Positions 1 through 6,308 of a stretch of 7,256 nucleotides of DNA are shown piece by piece (within the stretch, counting starts at the first letter, position 1; the number at the start of each line of letters is the position of its first letter). Under the pieces are notes generated by a model. That model saw nothing but the letters and a program-made list of their open reading frames with translations. It ran no database searches and was not told the DNA's origin. The stretch is from Oxalobacteraceae bacterium (GTDB lineage: Bacteria; Pseudomonadota; Gammaproteobacteria; Burkholderiales; Burkholderiaceae_D), in NCBI GenBank assembly GCA_947446335.1, contig CANFGA010000152.1, forward strand, positions 1 to 7,256, in the 5' to 3' direction. The position numbers were made by a program, and so were the translations under genes.

Positions 1-57
1 ATTTTTCTGCGCATGATGATCCGGTTGCAGCAACCGGATCATCATGCGCAGAAAAAT
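1..57. repeat. Perfect 28-bp inverted repeat over the LysR gene start
   Basis: Bases 1-28 are the exact reverse complement of bases 30-57, with a single A at 29 between the arms. The right arm contains the ATG of the LysR gene (44-46) and its first 14 coding bases, so the left arm repeats that gene start in reverse. As RNA it would be a very stable hairpin hiding the ribosome binding site and start codon. It begins at the first base of the window, so its true left boundary is unknown. A regulatory element is possible. A fold-back artefact at a contig end is at least as likely, because it would explain why coding sequence is mirrored exactly. The repeat is certain; its meaning is not. Confidence 0.95.
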
Positions 58-958
58 CCCCAGTACCCGGGCCCTGGTGGCCTTCGATGCATCGGCCCGC
101 CATCAAAGTTTCAGCAAGGCGGCGGCCGAACTGGCGCTCACGCAAAGCGCGGTGTGTCGTCAGATCGCTGCGCTGGAAGAGTTTCTTGGCCTGGCCTTAT
201 TCCACCGTACCAAGCGCGGCGTGGCCTTGAGCGAAGCGGGGCGCAGTTATGCCGCCCGGATTGCGCTGCACTTGAATGGACTGGAGCGCGATACGCTGGA
301 ATTGATGGCGCGTCGCGGCCTGGGCGGCAGCCTGGAACTAGCCGTGGTACCGACCTTCGCCACGCGCTGGCTGATGCCGCGCCTGGCCTCGTTCCAGCGA
401 AAAAATCCGGATATCACGATCAACCTGACCACGCGCACCCGTGCCTTCTTGTTCGGCGATACCGCATTCGATGCGGCGATCCACTGCGGGGAAGCCCCCT
501 GGCCCGGAGTCGAGGCACGCACGTTGATGCAGGAGCAACTGGTGCCGGTGTGCAGCGCGCAATTGATTGCGCCCTTGACCAGTTTGACGCCAGAGCAACT
601 TCAGCGCTATCCGCTGTTGCAGCAGACGACCCGGCCCTACGCGTGGCGCCAATGGTTCAAGTCGCTGGGATTGACGCTCGAGCACGACATGACCGGGCCG
701 CGCCATGAACTGTTTTCAATGCTGAGCCAGGCGGCGATCCAGGGCATGGGCATCGCGCTGATCCCGCCTTTTCTGGTCGAGGATGAATTGGCATCGGGCG
801 CTCTGGTGATTCCCGTGCTGCATCCATTTGCCAGCGGCAACGCGTATCGCCTGCTGTATCCGGAAGGGCAATCCGATAATCCGGCCTTGAAGCCATTTGC
901 CGATTGGCTGGTGCAGCAGGCACGCGCCTATTGCCAGCAGTCGGTACCTGGCGCTTGA
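44..958 (+). CDS. LysR-family transcriptional regulator (GcvA-like)
   Basis: A 304-residue DNA-binding regulator of the usual LysR length. Residues about 5-64 form the N-terminal winged helix-turn-helix; the recognition region reads ALTQSAVCRQIAALEEFLG and is followed by the wing FHRTKRGVALSEAG. After a linker helix, residues about 94-295 match the periplasmic-binding-protein-like effector domain, with GcvA/AmpR-group wording such as FATRWLMPRL and FDAAIHCGEAPWPG. Members of this group control genes as tetramers in response to small ligands, often a divergently transcribed neighbour, which here would lie off the left edge. The ligand cannot be read from the sequence. The ATG at 44 gives the typical N-terminus; only a weak GGA (36-38) precedes it, and both sit inside the edge palindrome. 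The stop lies 9 bases from the convergent prpR stop, with no clear terminator between them. Confidence 0.9.
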   Translation: MRRKIPSTRALVAFDASARHQSFSKAAAELALTQSAVCRQIAALEEFLGLALFHRTKRGVALSEAGRSYAARIALHLNGLERDTLELMARRGLGGSLELAVVPTFATRWLMPRLASFQRKNPDITINLTTRTRAFLFGDTAFDAAIHCGEAPWPGVEARTLMQEQLVPVCSAQLIAPLTSLTPEQLQRYPLLQQTTRPYAWRQWFKSLGLTLEHDMTGPRHELFSMLSQAAIQGMGIALIPPFLVEDELASGALVIPVLHPFASGNAYRLLYPEGQSDNPALKPFADWLVQQARAYCQQSVPGA

Positions 959-967
959 GTTGTCGAC

Positions 968-2599
968 TCAGCGGTCGGTGTTTTCAGTGCGCAATTTGCG
1001 CCACAGCGTGGTGCGGCTGATGCCCAGATAATGTGCCGCCGCATCGCGCTTGCCGTTGAAGCGCGCCAGCGTTTGTGCGGTGGATTCGCTGGCCTCCAAC
1101 GTCACTGCCGGCGCCGCGGCTGGCAGTGCCGGGCCCCGTGTCGCCCTGGCCAGTTCGGGTGCGACCAACAGCATGAAGTTGGGCGTGAGCGCTTGCAACG
1201 GTTGATCGGCCAGAAACAGCGCCAGACGCTCGGTCAAATTGCGCAATTCACGCACATTGCCCGGCCAGTCATGGTTGGCCAGCAGCGGCGCGCACGCGGC
1301 CACTTCCGCGTGCAGATTCAGATGCGAGCGTGCACCGAGCGCAGCCAGCGCATTTTTGAGCGACCATTCGGCGAGCAGCGTCAAGTCGCTTGGTCGCTCG
1401 CGCAGCGGTGGTACCGTCAAGCGCAGCACCGCGAGTCGATAGAACAGGTCGGCGCGGAAGCGGCCTGCGCGCACCCGCTCGTCGAGATCGCAATGGGTGG
1501 CGCTGATGATGCGCACATGGATGGCGATCGGGCGCGTGCCGCCCACGCGCACCACTTCACGCTCTTCCAGCACGCGCAGTAAACGCGTTTGCAGCATCAA
1601 TGGCATTTCGCCGATTTCGTCGAGGAACAGCGTGCCGCCGTTGGCTGCTTCGAACAGCCCGGCGTGGCCGCCGCGGCGCGCGCCGGTGAATGCCCCATCT
1701 TCATGTCCGAACAATTCTGATTCGAGCAACGATTCGGCGATCGCGCCGCAGTTGATGGCGACAAAAGGGCGATTTGCGGCCTGGTTGCGCGGGCATTCGC
1801 GATGGATCGCCTGTGCCACCAGTTCCTTGCCGCTGCCGGTTTCGCCCTGGATCAGCACGGTTGCGGTTGACTTTGCATATAACACGACCGACAGTCGCAG
1901 CGCTTCCATCGCGCTGGACTCGCCGCGCAAATCGTTCAAGCCGTGTTTCGCGCGCAAGGTATCTTGCACCACGCTGCGCCGGTTGCGGTTCGATTCGCGC
2001 TGGCTCAGACGCGCCAGGTCGAGCGCGTCATCGAATGCTTGCCGGATCGATGCGGCCGAATACACGAAGATCCCGGTCATGCCGGCCTCGTCGGCCAGAT
2101 CGGTGATCAAGCCGGCACCGACGATGGCCTTGATGCCGGCCGCCTTCAATTCATTGATCTGGTCGCGCGCATCCTCTTCGGTGACATAGGTGCGCTGTTC
2201 GATCTGGCAGCCGAAGGTTGCGCTGAAGTCGCTCAAACCGGGCAATTGCTTCTGGTAAGTGATGACGCCGATGCGCTGCGAGACCCGGCGCGCGCGTGCC
2301 AGCGCCTGCATCACGTCGAAGCCGCTCGCCTTGGCGGTCACGACCGGTACCGATAGCCGGCCTTTCAGATACGCCGCGTTCGAACCGGCGGCGATGACGG
2401 CGTCGCAGCGCTCGGTTGCCATCCGTTCGCGGATGTGGCGCACCGCGTCGTCGAAGCCGAGATTGATCGGTTCGATGCTGGCCATGTCGTCGTATTCGAG
2501 CGTGATGTCGCGCAACAGATCGGCCAGGCGCGATACCGACACGGTCCAGATGACGGGCTTGTCAGCGCTGTCGGCCAAAGGAAAGAGGGGGGAGGGCAT
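968..2599 (-). CDS. prpR: Propionate catabolism regulator PrpR (sigma-54 activator)
   Basis: A 543-residue enhancer-binding protein, close to the length of E. coli PrpR as I remember it. Residues about 15-205 are the PrpR N-terminal sensor domain (KPVIWTVSVSRLADLL, CDAVIAAGSNAAYLK, GAGLITDLADEAGMTGIF), which in enterobacteria responds to 2-methylcitrate. Residues about 225-460 are the AAA+ sigma-54 interaction domain: Walker A GETGSGKE (252-259), the GAFTGA loop (302-307) that contacts sigma-54, Walker B GGTLFLDEIG (321-330), FRADLFYRL (381-389) and WPGNVREL (445-452). Residues about 508-537 are a Fis-type helix-turn-helix (KRDAAAHYLGISRTTLWRKL). All key motifs are intact. The chosen ATG leaves a short tail before the conserved KPVIW, as in E. 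coli. No Shine-Dalgarno sequence precedes it. The prpBCDE targets are not adjacent. xthA lies upstream on the same strand, separated by a palindrome. Confidence 0.93.
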   Translation of the reverse strand: MPSPLFPLADSADKPVIWTVSVSRLADLLRDITLEYDDMASIEPINLGFDDAVRHIRERMATERCDAVIAAGSNAAYLKGRLSVPVVTAKASGFDVMQALARARRVSQRIGVITYQKQLPGLSDFSATFGCQIEQRTYVTEEDARDQINELKAAGIKAIVGAGLITDLADEAGMTGIFVYSAASIRQAFDDALDLARLSQRESNRNRRSVVQDTLRAKHGLNDLRGESSAMEALRLSVVLYAKSTATVLIQGETGSGKELVAQAIHRECPRNQAANRPFVAINCGAIAESLLESELFGHEDGAFTGARRGGHAGLFEAANGGTLFLDEIGEMPLMLQTRLLRVLEEREVVRVGGTRPIAIHVRIISATHCDLDERVRAGRFRADLFYRLAVLRLTVPPLRERPSDLTLLAEWSLKNALAALGARSHLNLHAEVAACAPLLANHDWPGNVRELRNLTERLALFLADQPLQALTPNFMLLVAPELARATRGPALPAAAPAVTLEASESTAQTLARFNGKRDAAAHYLGISRTTLWRKLRTENTDR

Positions 2600-2605
2600 G
2601 GGGCG

Positions 2606-2651
2606 ATTTTAATGCGTTTCAACCTTGCAAGGTGAAACGCAGCATGAAACG
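2606..2651 (-). promoter_or_regulatory. Candidate prpR operator and -10 region
   Basis: Bases 2614-2621 (GCGTTTCA) and 2633-2640 (TGAAACGC) are reverse complements. Inside them CCTTG (2623-2627) pairs with CAAGG (2628-2632), leaving one unpaired A at 2622. A third half-site, TGAAACG, lies at 2645-2651, exactly 12 bases from its copy at 2633. On the minus strand the palindrome is followed by TAAAAT (complement of 2606-2611), a 5/6 match to a -10 box. The palindrome would therefore cover the -35 region of a prpR promoter, which suits autorepression or autoactivation. No good -35 box is present. Alternatively it is a terminator stem for xthA, but no clean U-tract follows it. The repeats are seen directly; the operator role is inferred. 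Confidence 0.5.
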
Positions 2652-2665
2652 TCGGGCCGGCAGGT

Positions 2666-3430
2666 TCAATCGAGCGTCGCGATCACCGGCGCATGGTCCG
2701 ATGGCTGTTCCCATTTGCGCGGCGCACGGTCGATCACGCAAGCCTGGCAGCGCTGTGCAAGCGCCTTCGACAGCAAGATGTGATCGATGCGCATGCCCTT
2801 GTTCAAGCGGAAGCCAAGCTGGCGATAATCCCACCAGCTGAACGATTTGTCAGTTTGCTCGAACAGGCGAAAGGCATCTTGCAAGCCCAGATCAAGCAGG
2901 CGCTGCAATGCGGCGCGTTCCGGTTCGGATACCAGCACCTGGCCGGCCCAAGCGGCCGGATCGTGGACATCCCGGTCTTCCGGCGCGATATTGTAGTCGC
3001 CCAGCACCGCCAGTTGCGGGTAAGTCTTCGCTTCTTCGGCGAGCCACTCGTGCAGCGCCGCCAGCCAAGCCAGTTTGTAGTCATATTTGTCGGAATCGAC
3101 GCTCTGGCCGTTCGGGACATAGGCGCAGACGATGCGCACGCCGGCTATGGTGGCAGCCAGAATGCGTTGCTGGGGATCGTCGAAGCGCGGGTTGTTCTTG
3201 AGCACATCGGTGAGCGGCGATCGCGACAGGATGGCCACGCCGTTATAGGTCTTCTGGCCGCTGAAGGCGACGTGATAGCCCGCAGCTTCGATCTCGGCAA
3301 TGGGAAACTTGTCATCGGTCAGCTTCGTTTCCTGCAGACACAAGACATCGACCGGATTATCGGTTAGCCATTGCAGCACTTGCGGCAAGCGTACTTTCAG
3401 GGAGTTGACGTTCCATGTTGCCAATTTCAT
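2666..3430 (-). CDS. xthA: Exodeoxyribonuclease III (AP endonuclease)
   Basis: A 254-residue enzyme of the exonuclease III / endonuclease-exonuclease-phosphatase fold. It cleaves DNA at abasic sites and removes 3' blocking groups in base excision repair in the cytoplasm. The catalytic set is complete: N7 (WNVNSL), E34 (LQETKL), Y104 (YVPNG), D145 and N147 (GDYNIAP), D216 (RIDHIL) and the D245-H246 pair (SDHAPV), matching the well-known E. coli ExoIII residues. Length is near the family norm. The ATG is supported by an AAAAGGAA ribosome binding site 4-5 bases upstream and by the typical N-terminus MKLATWNVNSL. It lies upstream of prpR on the same strand with a 66-base gap. There is no functional link to prpR, and the palindrome in the gap suggests prpR has its own promoter. 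Confidence 0.95.
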   Translation of the reverse strand: MKLATWNVNSLKVRLPQVLQWLTDNPVDVLCLQETKLTDDKFPIAEIEAAGYHVAFSGQKTYNGVAILSRSPLTDVLKNNPRFDDPQQRILAATIAGVRIVCAYVPNGQSVDSDKYDYKLAWLAALHEWLAEEAKTYPQLAVLGDYNIAPEDRDVHDPAAWAGQVLVSEPERAALQRLLDLGLQDAFRLFEQTDKSFSWWDYRQLGFRLNKGMRIDHILLSKALAQRCQACVIDRAPRKWEQPSDHAPVIATLD

Positions 3431-3599
3431 GATGTTCCTTTTGATGCGGTTGCGCGAATGTTACCGCAAGCGCGGCGCAAACGGCGTCCGCCGCTGCAAA
3501 TGTGCCCTTAAAACCATGCTTTCGCGCTCTTTTTGATGCTGCTGCGGGTCGGCTTGCGATCGCTGAAAAAATTTCATCTGCAGTGGATCGAAATCCCAA

Positions 3600-3605
3600 T
3601 ATACT
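3600..3605 (+). promoter_or_regulatory. Candidate -10 box upstream of the three-gene unit
   Basis: TATACT is a 5/6 match to the sigma-70 -10 consensus. At 17-base spacing the -35 position (3577-3582, TCTGCA) matches only 3/6, so the promoter would be weak or activator-dependent. A start near 3612 would give a leader of about 110 bases before the ATG at 3724, containing the hairpins described separately. This is the best candidate I found in the 3431-3723 intergenic region. Confidence 0.3.
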
Positions 3606-3621
3606 GGCGGCAGACGATGAG

Positions 3622-3703
3622 AAAAATCGTATTTTGATAGGGTAATGCGGTTGCCAGGCCCGATTTTTTTGATCGCCAGTTTCATTCGTGCGATCGTTTT
3701 TTT
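3622..3703 (+). terminator. Leader hairpins with T-tract, possible attenuator
   Basis: Two adjacent stems can form. AAAAATCG (3622-3629) pairs with CGATTTTT (3661-3668). GATCGC (3671-3676) then pairs with GCGATC (3690-3695) across a 13-base loop and is followed after one G by seven Ts (3697-3703), the layout of an intrinsic terminator. There is no + strand gene immediately upstream to terminate, because xthA lies on the other strand. It ends about 20 bases before the ATG at 3724, so it may act as a leader attenuator for the downstream operon. The second stem is only 6 bp, so it could be a weak or chance structure. Confidence 0.4.
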
Positions 3704-3723
3704 GCATAATTAAAGGAAAAGAA

Positions 3724-4032
3724 ATGCGAAAAGCATTTGACGCATGGGCGCAGCGCGAAGGCCAGATCGTGCGGCGGCGCGAAGACAAGCCGGAGGAATA
3801 TCTGGTGTTCGAAACCCAGCGCCGCTGGGTGATCTGGCAAGCAGCGCTGGCCCATGGTGCACCGGCACCGGTCGACACAAAGGCGCTGCGCGAGGATGTG
3901 CTCGATGAAGTGTTGGCTGCCTGCGCGCAACTCGATCGCAGTGCCGGGATCGAAGACGTGAAAAACCTGATCGCGAGCTTGAAAGCGGTCTCCATGGACA
4001 ATCGGAAGGGAGTGCCGAACCATGCGCTATAA
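3724..4032 (+). CDS. Protein of unknown function, phage-like WQAAL motif
   Basis: A 102-residue protein whose family I cannot name. The N-terminal half has the pattern AFDAWAQREG (residues 4-13), a charged stretch, then WVIWQAALA. F-x-x-W followed by W-x-x-WQAAL is a pattern I recall from small phage and prophage hypothetical proteins. The second half is helical in appearance and charged (REDVLDEVLAACAQLD). No signal peptide, membrane segment or catalytic motif is visible. The start at 3724 is preferred over an upstream GTG at 3688 because AAGGAA (3713-3718) sits at ideal spacing before this ATG and the GTG falls inside a hairpin. Its 3' end overlaps the next gene by 11 bases in another frame, which suggests translational coupling with the DUF1653 gene and creA. 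Confidence 0.75.
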   Translation: MRKAFDAWAQREGQIVRRREDKPEEYLVFETQRRWVIWQAALAHGAPAPVDTKALREDVLDEVLAACAQLDRSAGIEDVKNLIASLKAVSMDNRKGVPNHAL

Positions 4033-4210
4033 ACATTACAAGGGAGGTATTTATGAACTGGTCTGCGAGGCGACGCTGGAAGCCGATCTGACGCCGATGA
4101 TCGTCTATCGCGCGGTCGACGGTTCGATCTGGACCCGGCCCAAGGACGTATTCTTTCAGTGGATCGATGTCGATGGCATCATGACGCAGCGCTTCGCTCC
4201 GATCAATTGA
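4022..4210 (+). CDS. DUF1653 family protein
   Basis: A 62-residue protein that is essentially one DUF1653 domain. The family pattern is visible as YKHYKGGIYELV (3-14), then MIVYRAVDGSIWTRP (26-40) and the aromatic end KDVFFQWI. Family members are small, probably beta-rich cytoplasmic proteins, and I know of no proven function. The ATG overlaps the preceding gene by 11 bases. A GGGAG sequence (4008-4012) lies 9 bases upstream, inside the preceding gene. The stop is 2 bases before the creA start, so the three genes are probably one transcript. Confidence in the family is good; the biological role is unknown. Confidence 0.85.
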   Translation: MRYKHYKGGIYELVCEATLEADLTPMIVYRAVDGSIWTRPKDVFFQWIDVDGIMTQRFAPIN

Positions 4211-4212
4211 CC

Positions 4213-4692
4213 ATGTTGAAAACACTCTGCGCAGGGGCGCTCGCAGTGACGCTGTATGGTGCTGCTGCGTGTGCATCGGCCGAGCGCATCGGTGCGGTCG
4301 ATACCGCATTCAAGCTGCTCGGTCCCGATCACAAGGTGATCGTCGAAGTGTTCGATGATCCCAGGGTTGGCGGCGTGAGCTGTTATCTGTCGCGCGCCAA
4401 AACGGGCGGCATCAAGGGTGCGATCGGTCTGGCCGAAGATACGTCCGATTCCTCGGTCGCGTGTCGTCAGGTGGGGGCGCTGCAATTTAATGGCAAGTTG
4501 CCGCAGCAGGAGGAAGTGTTCTCCGAGCGGGCATCGATTCTTTTCAAGCACGTGCGGGTGGTGCGGATGGTGGACAAGAAGCGCAACACGCTGGTCTATC
4601 TGGTCTATTCCGATCGCCTGATCGAGGGCAGCCCGAAAAACAGCGTCACAGCGGTTGCGGTGCCAGCCGAACTGCCGATTCCGATCCGCTAG
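4213..4692 (+). CDS. creA: CreA family exported protein
   Basis: A 159-residue protein, almost the same length as E. coli CreA. It is recognised by the conserved stretches IGAVDTAFKLLGPDH (26-40), VEVFDDP, SCYLSRAKTGGIKG (56-69), GLAEDTSDSSVACRQVG and VYLVYSDRLIEGSPKNS. The N-terminus MLKTLCAGALAVTLYGAAACASA looks like a Sec signal peptide cleaved after ASA at about residue 23, so the mature protein would be periplasmic. Two cysteines in the mature part (57 and 84) could form a disulfide. Cys20 makes only a poor lipobox. The molecular function of CreA is not established. This start is chosen because it begins the signal peptide and directly follows the DUF1653 stop; an upstream in-frame ATG at 4159 would spoil the signal. 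No strong ribosome binding site is seen, so coupling to the previous gene is likely. Confidence 0.92.
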   Translation: MLKTLCAGALAVTLYGAAACASAERIGAVDTAFKLLGPDHKVIVEVFDDPRVGGVSCYLSRAKTGGIKGAIGLAEDTSDSSVACRQVGALQFNGKLPQQEEVFSERASILFKHVRVVRMVDKKRNTLVYLVYSDRLIEGSPKNSVTAVAVPAELPIPIR

Positions 4693-4709
4693 TCGGGATC
4701 GGAATCGGC
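4674..4709. terminator. Hairpin between convergent creA and pepA
   Basis: Bases 4674-4687 and 4696-4709 form perfect 14-bp arms around an 8-base loop that contains the creA stop codon (4690-4692). A competing stem, AGTCGG (4691-4696) with CCGACT (4715-4720), is followed closely by TTTT at 4726-4729. The position between convergent genes suits transcription termination in both directions. The strong stem has no immediate T-tract on either strand, so it is not a textbook intrinsic terminator and may instead protect the 3' end of the creA mRNA. Confidence 0.55.
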
Positions 4710-4727
4710 TGGCGCCGACTCAAGGTT

Positions 4728-6230
4728 TTACGCTGCGCGGGCGATCAAGAAATTCGTCAGCAGCGGCACAGGACGTCCGGTCGCGCCTTTTGCGCTGCCC
4801 GATTTCCACGCAGTGCCGGCGATGTCGAGGTGAGCCCAGGTATATTTCCGGGTGAAGTTTTCCAGAAATGCCGCTGCAGTGGCTGCGCCGCCGCCCGGTG
4901 TGCCGATGTTCGCCAGGTCGGCGAAATTCGATTTCAGCTGTTCATTGTAGGCTTCCTCGACCGGCATGCGCCATGCGGTGTCGCTGGCGTTCTTGCCTGC
5001 GGCCAGCAATTGATCGGCCAGTTTGTCGTGCTCTGCATCGCTGCGCGTAAACAAGCCGCTGTTGTGATGACCGAGTGCGACGACACAGGCGCCGGTCAGC
5101 GTCGCGATGTCGATCACGGCTGCCGGATTGAAGCGCTCCGAATAGGTCAGTGCATCGCACAGCACCAGGCGGCCTTCGGCGTCGGTATTCAACACTTCGA
5201 TCGTCAAGCCATTCATCGAGGTGACGATGTCGCCCGGCTTGGTGGCGCTACCGGAAGGCATGTTTTCGCAGCTGGCGATGACGCCGATCACGTTCAGTTT
5301 CAGATTCATTTCACCGATCGCGCGAAACGTGCCCAGCACCGAAGCGGCGCCGCACATGTCGTATTTCATCTCGTCCATCGCCAGGCCACCCTTGAGCGAA
5401 ATGCCGCCGGTGTCGAACGTGATGCCTTTGCCGACCAGCACCACCGGCGCATCCTTGGCCTTGCCGCCCATATGCTTGAGCACGATGAACTTGGGTGGCT
5501 CGTCGCCGCCGTTGGTGACCGACAGGAAGCTGCCCATTTTCAACGCTTCCATTTGCTTGCGGTCCAGCACCTCGAGCGCCATGTCGTAATCCTTGGCCAG
5601 CTTCTTGGCGGTGTTGGCCAGGTAGGTCGGGGTGCAGATGTTGGCTGACAGATTGCCCAGATCCTTGCACAGATCGGCGCCGTGGGCGATCGCGATCCCT
5701 TGTGCCAGAGCGATCTTGGCATCGCTTGCCGCTGTTGCAGGAATCGCCAGCGTCAGCTTCTTCACGCCGATCGGGGCCGGATCTTTTTTGCTTTTTTGTA
5801 CATCGCTGCGGTAGGCATTGTCGTGCGCTGCTTGCACCATCGAGCGGATCGCCCAATCGATGGTGCGGCCTTTCACTTCCTCGATCGGAAGTGCGATAAT
5901 GGTGTCGCTCGCGCCCAGCGTCGTCAGTACCTTCAGCGCAGCTTGAACGCCTGACATGAAGTTTTTTTCGCTGATGGCGCTGTCATTGCCCATGCCGACC
6001 AGCAGCACGCGCTCGGCGCTGGTGCCGGTTACCCCGCGCAGCAGCAGCGTGGTGCCGGGTTTTCCGCTGATGTCACCGGACTTCAATGCGGCCGTCATTT
6101 CGCCGGCGCTGTCGAGATCGATGGCTTGCGGCGAGAGTTTCTTGTTTTCGAATACAGCGACGGCGATACAACCGGTTTTTGCTGCGGCGAGGGTGCTCTT
6201 GGTGTCGTACGCTTTTATGCTAAAGTCCAT
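4728..6230 (-). CDS. pepA: Leucyl aminopeptidase PepA
   Basis: A 500-residue cytosolic M17 metallopeptidase that removes N-terminal residues, preferring leucine, during peptide turnover; family members are hexamers with two metal ions per subunit. The N-terminal macro-like domain spans about residues 1-160, and the catalytic domain carries VGKGITFDTGGISLK and NTDAEGRLVLCD. Metal and catalytic residues are all present: K268, D273, K280, D291, D350, E352 and R354, each two less than in E. coli PepA. The C-terminus (WAHLDIAGTAWKSG, KGATGRPV) is complete. I chose the start at 6230 (MDFSIKAYD) over an in-frame ATG at 6254 because GGAG lies 6 bases before it and E. coli PepA begins MEFSVK. It is divergent from lptF and convergent with creA. 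E. coli PepA also binds DNA; that cannot be judged here. Confidence 0.96.
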   Translation of the reverse strand: MDFSIKAYDTKSTLAAAKTGCIAVAVFENKKLSPQAIDLDSAGEMTAALKSGDISGKPGTTLLLRGVTGTSAERVLLVGMGNDSAISEKNFMSGVQAALKVLTTLGASDTIIALPIEEVKGRTIDWAIRSMVQAAHDNAYRSDVQKSKKDPAPIGVKKLTLAIPATAASDAKIALAQGIAIAHGADLCKDLGNLSANICTPTYLANTAKKLAKDYDMALEVLDRKQMEALKMGSFLSVTNGGDEPPKFIVLKHMGGKAKDAPVVLVGKGITFDTGGISLKGGLAMDEMKYDMCGAASVLGTFRAIGEMNLKLNVIGVIASCENMPSGSATKPGDIVTSMNGLTIEVLNTDAEGRLVLCDALTYSERFNPAAVIDIATLTGACVVALGHHNSGLFTRSDAEHDKLADQLLAAGKNASDTAWRMPVEEAYNEQLKSNFADLANIGTPGGGAATAAAFLENFTRKYTWAHLDIAGTAWKSGSAKGATGRPVPLLTNFLIARAA

Positions 6231-6236
6231 TTGCTT

Positions 6237-6240
6237 CTCC
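6237..6240 (-). promoter_or_regulatory. Ribosome binding site that sets the pepA start
   Basis: On the minus strand three in-frame ATGs occur close together, at 6254, 6242 and 6230. Only the last has a good Shine-Dalgarno sequence, GGAG, six bases upstream. The ATG at 6254 is preceded by an A-rich stretch with no such signal. The eight extra residues from the upstream start (MEQQMEKQ) have no counterpart in the E. coli protein. Confidence 0.7.
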
Positions 6241-6294
6241 ATTTGCTGTTCCATTTTGTTGACACGTCACTTTTTACTTAACTGATAGCCCCGA

Positions 6295-6300
6295 ATTATA
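6295..6300 (-). promoter_or_regulatory. pepA: Candidate pepA -10 box
   Basis: The minus strand reads a perfect TATAAT here, which would place the start of transcription near 6288 and give pepA a leader of about 58 bases. No good -35 box is found at 16-18 bases; the nearest, TTGAAA (complement of 6315-6320), is only 14 bases away and lies inside lptF. The promoter would overlap the lptF start region, so the two divergent genes may interfere with or co-regulate each other. Confidence 0.4.
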
Positions 6301-6308
6301 GACTTCGA

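Noticed and set aside
13..708. 231-codon + strand open frame at the left edge
   Set aside because: It overlaps the LysR gene in another frame, starts inside the palindrome, and its translation has no recognisable domain; the LysR frame has clear family motifs.
957..969. Short GAGT/ACTC inverted repeat between the LysR gene and prpR
   Set aside because: Too short and without a T-tract; expected by chance where two TGA stops face each other.
3688..3723. GTG start adding 12 residues to the 3724 gene
   Set aside because: The GTG lies in the hairpin and T-tract, while the ATG at 3724 has a well-spaced AAGGAA; the extra residues look like translated leader.
3357..4001. 214-codon minus-strand frame over the xthA start and the 3724 gene
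   Set aside because: Low-complexity serine/alanine-rich translation, antisense to supported genes, with no domain or ribosome binding site.
3710..4309. 199-codon minus-strand frame antisense to the three-gene unit
   Set aside because: Arginine- and histidine-rich shadow translation typical of antisense GC-rich DNA; the + strand genes have family matches and coupled starts.
4830..5648. 272-codon + strand frame antisense to pepA
   Set aside because: Shadow of a fully conserved pepA with all metal ligands; its translation has no recognisable features.
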